From Gammaproteobacteria bacterium (GTDB lineage Bacteria; Pseudomonadota; Gammaproteobacteria; Pseudomonadales; Azotimanducaceae): DNA of 9,621 nt. The notes under the pieces are model-generated. The model was not told the DNA's origin and searched no databases. It saw nothing but the letters and a program-made list of their open reading frames with translations. Where the stretch lies: the NCBI GenBank assembly GCA_027295975.1, contig JAPUJX010000538.1, positions 1-9,621 of the forward strand, written 5' to 3'. Made by a program: the position numbers and the translations under genes. How positions within the stretch are numbered: position 1 is the first letter of the stretch; each line of letters begins with the position of its first letter. Below are positions 1 to 4,687 of this stretch, piece after piece.

Positions 1-764
1 TTGACCTGACTCAACGCATTCTGACCAACGCCAGCGTCCAGAACCAGCAACACCTCGTGAGGGGCTTTGGAATCCAACCGATTGACCACACGTCTGATTT
101 TCTTCAACTCATCCATGAGGTTGGTGTTCGTCTGCAATCGCCCCGCCGTGTCTGCCAGCACTACGTCGAAATTGCGCGCCATGGCCGATTGCACCGCATC
201 GAAAACCACGCTCGCGCTGTCTGAACCCTGGGGCTGGGCGATGACGGATACCTCGTTACGTTCGCCCCATCGCTGCAACTGCTCCACCGCGGCGGCGCGG
301 AAGGTGTCTCCCGCAGCCAACAGCACGCTCGCACCGGTATCCTGTAGATGTCTGGCTAGTTTGCCGATGGTCGTGGTTTTACCAACCCCGTTGACACCGA
401 CGAAAAACACCACCGCTGGTTTATTACCGGCAACCGAAAACGTCTTTTCCAGAGGCCGCAACATATCTTTCAACAGAACTGCCAACGCGCCGTGCAGAGC
501 TTTAGTATCGTTAAGCTCCCTGCGTTTTATCCGCGAGGTGAGCGCCTGCATGATCTCCTCGGTGGCGTCCAGACCCACATCCGTTTGCAGGAGCGAGGAT
601 TCAAGGTTTTCCAGGACGCATTCGTCGATTTCCTTTTCGCCGAGCAGCAGATTACCCACCCCGATTGCAAGCTGGCTGCGGGTCTTCCCCAGCCCCGATT
701 TCAACCGGCGCCAGAATCCTCGACCTTCCTCGCCTTCAGCCAATGAACTATTGTTACCGTCCAT
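1..764 (-). CDS. ftsY: Signal recognition particle receptor FtsY (5' part, truncated by window edge)
   Basis: FtsY is the SRP receptor GTPase. It docks ribosome-SRP complexes at the inner membrane and delivers nascent membrane proteins to SecYEG. I translated the minus strand: 254 residues are visible before the left edge. An amphipathic segment (GFWRRLKSGLGKTRSQL, residues 16-32) is the expected NG+1 membrane-targeting helix and leads into the N domain. The G domain follows with P-loop GVNGVGKT (123-130), DTFRAAA (153-159), DTAGR (205-209) and LDAGVGQNA (242-250). The TKLDGTAKGG region and C-terminus lie outside the window. The start is ATG at 764-762, with an AGGTGAG-like site about 12 nt upstream. 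A GTG at 782-780, directly after an in-frame TAG, is the alternative and adds six residues. The long acidic A domain of E. coli FtsY is absent; only a short EGEEG patch precedes the helix. It is divergent from rsmD, as in E. coli. Identification is secure; the start is less so. Confidence 0.96.
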   Translation of the reverse strand, partial: MDGNNSSLAEGEEGRGFWRRLKSGLGKTRSQLAIGVGNLLLGEKEIDECVLENLESSLLQTDVGLDATEEIMQALTSRIKRRELNDTKALHGALAVLLKDMLRPLEKTFSVAGNKPAVVFFVGVNGVGKTTTIGKLARHLQDTGASVLLAAGDTFRAAAVEQLQRWGERNEVSVIAQPQGSDSASVVFDAVQSAMARNFDVVLADTAGRLQTNTNLMDELKKIRRVVNRLDSKAPHEVLLVLDAGVGQNALSQV

Positions 765-782
765 TCGGTCCCGCTCACTCAC

Positions 783-872
783 CTAAGTTGCTCCAACAAC
801 CGTTCCCTGTTGCTCCAACAACCGTTGTCTCTCCTCGATCACAAGTCTGTTACCTTCTCCCTCGAGGCACAT
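783..872 (-). other. Possible 29-codon leader ORF upstream of ftsY
   Basis: An ATG at 872-870, with AGGA four bases upstream, opens a 29-codon frame that ends at TAG 785-783. It is in the same frame as ftsY, and its stop abuts the alternative ftsY GTG start at 782. The peptide is rich in Glu, Gln and Leu (for example EERQRLLEQQ). The frame spans the 22-bp tandem duplication. It may be a leader peptide allowing reinitiation at ftsY, a relic of a longer acidic FtsY N-terminus cut by a stop, or chance. Nothing in the sequence decides between these, so this is recorded as a candidate only. Confidence 0.22.
787..830. repeat. 22-bp tandem direct duplication between ftsY and rsmD
   Basis: Two head-to-tail copies with a 22-bp period are visible. 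An 18-base core, GTTGCTCCAACAACCGTT, is identical at 787-804 and 809-826. The following four bases, CCCT and GTCT, differ at two positions, so the full units match 20 of 22. Each unit contains a small dyad, GTTG-CTC-CAAC. The repeat sits in the divergent ftsY/rsmD intergenic region just upstream of the ftsY start. It may be a recent tandem duplication or a duplicated protein-binding site. The duplication itself is seen directly; its role is unknown. Confidence 0.85.
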
Positions 873-908
873 CGATCCTACATCCAGCCGCTCGACACAG
901 GACAGATA

Positions 909-1487
909 ATGGCCAGAAACGAAGTGCGCATTATCGGTGGTAAGTGGAAAGGGCGAAAGCTCAGCTTCCCAGCCTCCAGAACCCTGCGCCCGACCCTCGG
1001 TCGTGTTCGGGAGACACTGTTCAACTGGTTGATGGCCGATCTCGAGGACGCTCGCTGTCTGGATCTATTCGCGGGTAGCGGGGCACTGGGTTTCGAAGCC
1101 TTGTCACGAGGTGCCCGCCAGGTGAATTTCGTCGATAACAATTATCAAACTGCGAAGGCCCTGCGAAATAACGTCACTCAACTGCTGGGGAACGCCGCGG
1201 GTCCCGATCGTGCCCGGGTCCACCTCCAGTCCGCGTGGAAATTTCTCGATCGGTGCCAGTCGCGGGAGGAAGCTCGCTGGGAGGTAATTTTTCTCGACCC
1301 GCCTTTCGACTCCGGATCTCTCGAGCGGGCTCTGGCGGCAATCGCCGAACGCAACCTCCTGACGGCGCACGGAAGAGTTTACATCGAGCAGCCCGCCAAC
1401 ACCGCCCTGATCCACCCTGGATGGCGGGTCGCCAAAACCTCCCGGGCAGGCGACAATCAGTTTGGTCTCCTTGCCAGGGAATTCTGA
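909..1487 (+). CDS. rsmD: 16S rRNA (guanine-966-N2)-methyltransferase RsmD
   Basis: RsmD transfers a methyl group from S-adenosylmethionine to N2 of G966 of 16S rRNA during 30S assembly. The product is 192 aa, close to the 198 aa of the E. coli enzyme. The N-terminus VRIIGGKWKGRKL (6-18) and the RPTLGRVRETLFNWL block (27-41) are typical of the family. SAM-binding motif I is DLFAGSGALGFEALSRGA (52-69), and the catalytic motif IV is LDPPF (129-133). The chosen start is ATG 909, which has AGGA about eight bases upstream and gives the conserved N-terminus. The frame stays open upstream to a TTG at 810, but that 33-residue extension has no RsmD character. The gene is divergent from ftsY and followed by coaD 39 bp downstream, so the two are probably co-transcribed. 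Confidence 0.95.
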   Translation: MARNEVRIIGGKWKGRKLSFPASRTLRPTLGRVRETLFNWLMADLEDARCLDLFAGSGALGFEALSRGARQVNFVDNNYQTAKALRNNVTQLLGNAAGPDRARVHLQSAWKFLDRCQSREEARWEVIFLDPPFDSGSLERALAAIAERNLLTAHGRVYIEQPANTALIHPGWRVAKTSRAGDNQFGLLAREF

Positions 1488-1526
1488 CGCCGCTACCATC
1501 CCGCCGTTTTGAGGGAAGGTAAGCTG

Positions 1527-2006
1527 ATGAACGTGGTGGTCTACCCTGGTTCGTTCAATCCGATCACGAACGGGCATACGGATCTGGTGAAACGGGCACT
1601 GAATCTGTTTGACCATGTCGTACTCGCCATCGGCACGTCCGCGGCAAAAGATCCTGCCGTTGAACTGAAAGATCGCATAACGCTGTGTCGACTGGCCCTG
1701 GAAGAATTCGGCGACCGGGTGAGTGTTGATGGCTTCAACACCCTGTTGGTCGACTATGTGCGCAGCAAGGCCGCGCGTTTCATTCTGCGCGGGTTACGCA
1801 CGGTCACCGATTTTGATTACGAATTTCAGATGGCGGAGATGAACCAGTCTCTGGATCCGGGAATCGAATATGTATTTTTACCCACCTCCAAGGAGTGCTC
1901 GTTCATATCCTCAACCCTGGTGCGTGAGATCGCCTCCCTGGGGGGAGACATTTCTCAGTTTGTACATCCGGCTGTGGTGGAGGCATATCGCAAGCAAATG
2001 GGCTAG
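1527..2006 (+). CDS. coaD: Phosphopantetheine adenylyltransferase CoaD
   Basis: CoaD catalyses the fourth step of coenzyme A synthesis: it adenylylates 4'-phosphopantetheine with ATP to give dephospho-CoA and pyrophosphate. At 159 aa it equals the E. coli enzyme in length. Nucleotidyltransferase signatures are clear: PGSFNPITNGH (7-17), which carries the TxGH form of the HxGH motif; RGLRTVTDFDYEFQMAEMN (88-106); and ISSTLVRE (127-134). The start is ATG 1527 because it gives the conserved short N-terminus and has a purine-rich GGGAAGG site at 1512-1518. An upstream TTG at 1509 in the same frame would overlap that ribosome-binding site and is unlikely. It probably shares a transcript with rsmD and is convergent with the small gene at 2091. 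The same pathway's coaBC lies at 4688, on a separate transcript. Confidence 0.97.
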   Translation: MNVVVYPGSFNPITNGHTDLVKRALNLFDHVVLAIGTSAAKDPAVELKDRITLCRLALEEFGDRVSVDGFNTLLVDYVRSKAARFILRGLRTVTDFDYEFQMAEMNQSLDPGIEYVFLPTSKECSFISSTLVREIASLGGDISQFVHPAVVEAYRKQMG

Positions 2007-2090
2007 TGCCTGGCATGCAGGGCAAAACGCGTCCTTAGGATTTCATCGGGCTACCTGTGCCGAACCCCGATTTGCTCAGCGCGATAAACG

Positions 2091-2396
2091 CTAATTCGAT
2101 TTCTGGCGCTTTCCGGATGACGTGCAACCCAGACAGCGTACGAACGTTGCCCTGGCAGGACCTATCACCAGCGTTTCTGCTGCCTGTCCGACATTTCCGC
2201 CCGCAGCGCTGAACGGCAGGCTGACAACAAAAGCCACCGCGCCAACCAGGGTGATCACCGCACCCATGGGCCGCGCGATGATCAGGTCCCCGGTCATCGC
2301 CAGGGCGGTAGGATCACCTTCGGGAGCAGCAAATACGGGAGCGCTGAGCGCGGTCGCCAGGGTCAAGAATAACGCGGCGCGACCAATATGCTTCAT
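2091..2396 (-). CDS. Small exported or membrane protein of unknown function
   Basis: The 101-aa product begins with a Sec-type signal peptide: a basic start, the hydrophobic stretch [17 protein letters not shown] (7-23), and likely cleavage after VFA or FAA near residue 23-24. A conserved-looking core follows: [20 protein letters not shown] (28-47), a hydrophobic segment [15 protein letters not shown] (48-62) that may span the membrane, and [20 protein letters not shown] (66-85). The tail is basic and contains RCLGC, a CxxC. It resembles small gammaproteobacterial proteins of about 100 aa that are sometimes auto-labelled 'multidrug transporter'; I recall that family from memory and know no tested function. 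The ATG at 2396 is preceded by TGAGGA (2405-2410) at good spacing. A TTG 15 bp further upstream is disfavoured because it overlaps that site. The gene sits alone between coaD (convergent) and mutM (upstream, same strand). Confidence 0.82.
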   Translation of the reverse strand: MKHIGRAALFLTLATALSAPVFAAPEGDPTALAMTGDLIIARPMGAVITLVGAVAFVVSLPFSAAGGNVGQAAETLVIGPARATFVRCLGCTSSGKRQKSN

Positions 2397-2483
2397 AACC
2401 ACTGTCCTCAATTCAACCTCGGTTCAGGTTGCTACGATGATCCGCCGCTTCGAGTCAGGTGATGCGAACGGTAAATCGGATCC

Positions 2484-2497
2484 CTTGGCAGACCAAG
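2484..2497 (-). other. Short hairpin downstream of mutM, weak terminator candidate
   Basis: A perfect 5-bp stem with a 4-base loop (CTTGG-CAGA-CCAAG on the plus strand) lies about 30 bases past the mutM stop and upstream of the small exported-protein gene. There is no T tract after it on the minus strand, only GGATCCGATTT. It is therefore a poor intrinsic terminator, and could equally be a minor leader structure of the small gene's transcript. Confidence 0.2.
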
Positions 2498-2527
2498 CGC
2501 GTAGCGGATTTCTCACCATAAAGTACT

Positions 2528-3364
2528 TTACCACTTATCTCTGCTAAAACCTTGGGTGCGTTGGCATTTTGGACAGAAGTACGTGGCTCTCTGGGTACTT
2601 TTCAGCACCTTTATCGGTGTCGCGCACCGACGACAGGGCAAGTTTGCACGACCGTACACGTAAAGAGACTGTTTGAAATATCCAGGACGGCCATCCTGGT
2701 TGACAAAGTCCCGCAATGTCGTCCCTCCCATCAGAATCGCTTCTTGCAGGACTTTGCGGACAAAATGGACCAGAGAGTCGTATCCCGCTGCCGTGACTCG
2801 ACCCGCCCGGACCGAGGGCCGGATACCTGCATGAAACAAAACTTCGTTGGCGTAGATGTTGCCAATTCCAACAACAATCCGCCCGTCCATGATGAAACTC
2901 TTCACCGCCAACCGACGTCCACGGGCCAGACCCTTGAGATAAGCGCCGGTGAATCCCGCCGCCAGGGGTTCAATTCCGAGTTTTGCCAACAGCCAGTGTG
3001 TCTCGGGCGCCCCTTCGTGCCAGTGCAGGCTGCCGAACCGCCGGGGATCGTTAAGCCGCACGATCTGACCGTCGTCGAGTTCGAGGTCAACATGATCGTG
3101 TTTTCCGGGTGCGGTGGCTTCCGGCACGATTCGAAGGCTGCCGGACATGCCGAAATGTACGATGAGACTGCCGGTTTCCAGGCGCAGCAGCAGATATTTT
3201 GCGCGCCTGTATACGGAGACGATCTGCTGCCCGAACACACTTTCCGGAATTTCTACCGGCCAGCGCAGCCGGGGATCACGGACAATGGCGCCAACAATGC
3301 ATTTGCCGGTTACGAGAGGGGCAATGCCACGAGAAATAGTTTCTACTTCGGGAAGTTCGGGCAA
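2528..3364 (-). CDS. mutM: Formamidopyrimidine-DNA glycosylase MutM (Fpg), TTG start
   Basis: MutM is the bifunctional glycosylase/AP lyase that removes 8-oxoguanine and formamidopyrimidines from DNA. The 278-aa protein starts (M)PELPEVE, giving the catalytic Pro2 and Glu3. Lys56 lies in RRAKYL, the DNA-intercalating residues are Met73 in HFGMSGSLR and Arg108/Phe110 in DPRRFG, and GNIYANE (168-174) is present. A C-terminal zinc finger has Cys244, 247, 264 and 267 in C-x2-C-x16-C-x2-C spacing, with Arg259 in QRATYF. The C-terminus runs about ten residues past the finger. The start must be TTG 3364-3362: processing has to expose Pro2, and the open frame continuing upstream to 3559 merely overlaps rpmG. 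The Shine-Dalgarno sequence is poor (CAGG, two bases away), and the rpmG stop is 13 bp upstream, so translation probably depends on reinitiation after rpmG. Co-transcription with rpmBG matches E. coli. Confidence 0.96.
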   Translation of the reverse strand: MPELPEVETISRGIAPLVTGKCIVGAIVRDPRLRWPVEIPESVFGQQIVSVYRRAKYLLLRLETGSLIVHFGMSGSLRIVPEATAPGKHDHVDLELDDGQIVRLNDPRRFGSLHWHEGAPETHWLLAKLGIEPLAAGFTGAYLKGLARGRRLAVKSFIMDGRIVVGIGNIYANEVLFHAGIRPSVRAGRVTAAGYDSLVHFVRKVLQEAILMGGTTLRDFVNQDGRPGYFKQSLYVYGRANLPCRRCATPIKVLKSTQRATYFCPKCQRTQGFSRDKW

Positions 3365-3377
3365 CGCCTGACTAGTG

Positions 3378-3533
3378 CTATTTGATCTTAGCTTCGGTGT
3401 AAAGCACGTGTTTGCGAATGACGGGGTCGTATTTCCGCATCTGGAGTTTGTCGGGAGTCGAACGTTTGTTCTTATCGGTAGTGTAGTAGTGACCGGTTCC
3501 GGCACTCGATACCAGCTTGATTTTGTCTCGCAT
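3378..3533 (-). CDS. rpmG: 50S ribosomal protein bL33
   Basis: bL33 is a small 50S subunit protein near the E-site tRNA. The 51-aa product, missed by a long-ORF threshold, contains [20 protein letters not shown] and ends [12 protein letters not shown]. It matches bL33 closely over its whole length and equals the short Pseudomonas form; E. coli has four more residues at the N-terminus. It lacks cysteines, so it is the zinc-free type. ATG 3533 has a strong AGGAGG (3542-3547 on this strand) eight bases upstream. It lies 64 bp after rpmB and 13 bp before mutM on the same strand, and is surely in the same transcript. Confidence 0.97.
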   Translation of the reverse strand: MRDKIKLVSSAGTGHYYTTDKNKRSTPDKLQMRKYDPVIRKHVLYTEAKIK

Positions 3534-3541
3534 AATCCTCT

Positions 3542-3547
3542 CCTCCT
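3542..3547 (-). promoter_or_regulatory. Strong ribosome-binding site of rpmG
   Basis: AGGAGG on the minus strand lies eight bases before ATG 3533. It contrasts with the poor site before mutM, fitting high bL33 and low MutM output from one mRNA. Confidence 0.8.
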
Positions 3548-3564
3548 GCTGAACTCCACTCAGG

Positions 3565-3585
3565 GCGCTGGTATTTGTCCAGCAC
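3565..3585 (-). other. Hairpin in the rpmB-rpmG intergenic spacer
   Basis: On the minus-strand transcript, GTGCTGG and CCAGCGC form a 7-bp stem with one G-U wobble around the 7-base loop ACAAATA. There is no following U tract, so it is not an intrinsic terminator. It may be an mRNA processing or stability element, or a translational control structure between the two ribosomal protein genes. The pairing is visible; the function is inference. Confidence 0.4.
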
Positions 3586-3597
3586 TACCTGTCCAGG

Positions 3598-3834
3598 TTA
3601 TACCTTCTCGCCGCGATTCCGCATGTCTGCCAACACTTCGTCAATACCTTTCTTGTCGATCAGGCGCATTCCCTGGGCAGATACACGCAACCGCACGAAA
3701 CGCTTTTCGCTTTCCACCCAGAATCGATGATAGTGCAGATTGGGAGAAAAACGGCGGCGTGTTCTGTTGTTCGCATGGCTGACATTGTTCCCCACCATCG
3801 GGCGTTTGCCGGTCACCTGGCAGACTTGAGACAT
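3598..3834 (-). CDS. rpmB: 50S ribosomal protein bL28
   Basis: bL28 is a 50S subunit protein needed for proper assembly. The 78-aa product has exactly the E. coli length and near-identical blocks: [17 protein letters not shown] at the start, [20 protein letters not shown] in the middle, and [19 protein letters not shown] at the end. Start ATG 3834 is the only sensible one. It is the first gene of rpmB-rpmG-mutM. It has its own good candidate promoter about 30 bases upstream, but readthrough from radC, whose stop is 83 bp upstream, is also likely, as in the E. coli arrangement. Confidence 0.98.
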   Translation of the reverse strand: MSQVCQVTGKRPMVGNNVSHANNRTRRRFSPNLHYHRFWVESEKRFVRLRVSAQGMRLIDKKGIDEVLADMRNRGEKV

Positions 3835-3865
3835 GTCACGTCATTCCGGGGAAAAAAGAGGCGCG

Positions 3866-3894
3866 TTTATACCAGAGCGTCGCACTACGAGCAA
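3866..3894 (-). promoter_or_regulatory. Candidate sigma-70 promoter for rpmB-rpmG-mutM
   Basis: Read on the minus strand: TTGCTC (3894-3889), a 17-bp spacer, then TATAAA (3871-3866) preceded by TGG, which makes an extended -10. The -35 matches consensus in its first three bases only, but the extended -10 and exact spacing compensate. Transcription would begin about 25 bases before the rpmB ATG. It lies in the 83-bp gap after the radC stop. Confidence 0.6.
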
Positions 3895-3917
3895 GCCGAC
3901 ACCGCGTTAGCTGATTC

Positions 3918-4592
3918 TTACAGAAGCCCGCGCTCGGCCATCGAGACCTCTCTGCCGCGGCCAACGACGATGTGGTCGAGTACCCGAACGTCAATCTGCC
4001 TCAACAGGCTCGAAAGCTCCTCCGTCAGTCTGATATCACTGACGCTCGGTTCCGCCACCCCCGATGGGTGGTTGTGGGCGAAAATCACGGCCGCGGCATT
4101 GTGGGCCAGGGCCCGTTTCAATACCTCCCGGGGATATACATTGGCTCGATCTACCGAGCCGAAAAACAGTTTTTCGAAGCTGATCAAACGGTGTCGCGTG
4201 TCGAGGAACAAACAGGCAAAAACCTCCCGCTCGATGCCGGCAAGCTGATGACGCAGATAACCGAGCACCGCACTGGATTCCGTGAAAACATCCCCTGCGA
4301 CGAGACGCGCCCTCGCATACCGCTCCGCCAACCCCAGCACCGCCTTCATGCCGGCGATCTTGGCAGGTCCCAGATCCCGGCATGCGCGAAGGTGTAACAC
4401 CGGCGCATCCAACAGACCCTGAACACTGCCAAACTTCTGCAACAATTCCCGCGCCAGACCCAGGGCGCTTCGCTGCTTGCCTCCGGTGCGGATACAAACA
4501 GCAATGAGCTCCGCATCGGTGAGGGCATCGGTCCCTGTTTCGAGCAGCCGGTTCCGGGGGCGTTCATCCTCGGGCCACTCCGATATCGGCAT
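3918..4592 (-). CDS. radC: RadC family JAB/MPN-domain protein
   Basis: RadC proteins combine an N-terminal helix-hairpin-helix region with a C-terminal JAMM (MPN+) metalloprotease-like domain. Their role is unsettled, and the historic radiation-repair phenotype in E. coli was later attributed to recG. From ATG 4592 the protein is 224 aa, the family norm, and starts MPISEWPEDERPRNRLL, a typical RadC opening. The HhH-like segment is LRACRDLGPAKIAGMKAVLG (68-87). The JAMM metal site is intact: HNHPSG (173-178) with Asp186 ten residues after His175, and a candidate catalytic Glu122. The frame stays open to an ATG at 4661, adding 23 residues (MNRNDTTTQELQL...) without family resemblance or a clear ribosome-binding site. 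A GGAG lies 12 bases before ATG 4592. It is divergent from coaBC and upstream of rpmB. Confidence 0.93.
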   Translation of the reverse strand: MPISEWPEDERPRNRLLETGTDALTDAELIAVCIRTGGKQRSALGLARELLQKFGSVQGLLDAPVLHLRACRDLGPAKIAGMKAVLGLAERYARARLVAGDVFTESSAVLGYLRHQLAGIEREVFACLFLDTRHRLISFEKLFFGSVDRANVYPREVLKRALAHNAAAVIFAHNHPSGVAEPSVSDIRLTEELSSLLRQIDVRVLDHIVVGRGREVSMAERGLL

Positions 4593-4616
4593 GTTCAATG
4601 GCAACTCCCTAATCTC

Positions 4617-4651
4617 GCAACGTAGTTGCAGCTCTTGGGTGGTGGTATCGT
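4617..4651 (+). promoter_or_regulatory. Possible coaBC promoter with a dyad in its -35 region
   Basis: Between radC and coaBC, TGGTATCGT (4643-4651) reads as an extended -10, placing a start near 4658 and a leader of about 30 bases. No good -35 is present. The position is instead covered by a perfect 5-bp inverted repeat, GCAAC-GTA-GTTGC (4617-4629), which could be an operator half-site pair or simply chance. This is weak evidence. Confidence 0.3.
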
Positions 4652-4687
4652 TACGGTTCATCGCAATAACCGATCAGCGGAATTCAT

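Noticed and set aside
67..786. 239-codon open frame on the plus strand opposite ftsY
   Set aside because: The minus strand there encodes intact FtsY GTPase motifs; the plus frame is low-complexity Ser/Arg/Pro sequence typical of an antisense shadow.
810..908. N-terminal extension of RsmD from TTG 810
   Set aside because: The extra 33 residues have no RsmD character and run through the tandem repeat; ATG 909 has an AGGA site and gives the conserved N-terminus.
2011..2070. Intrinsic terminator between convergent coaD and the small exported-protein gene
   Set aside because: Two small imperfect stems can be drawn (near 2008-2024 and 2046-2070), but neither is followed by a T tract on the relevant strand.
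3365..3559. 65-residue N-terminal extension of MutM
   Set aside because: It lies in another frame of rpmG, and the catalytic proline must be exposed at the N-terminus, so the extension cannot be real.
4593..4661. 23-residue N-terminal extension of RadC from ATG 4661
   Set aside because: No ribosome-binding site and no family similarity; ATG 4592 gives the normal 224 aa and leaves room for divergent promoters. Not fully excluded.
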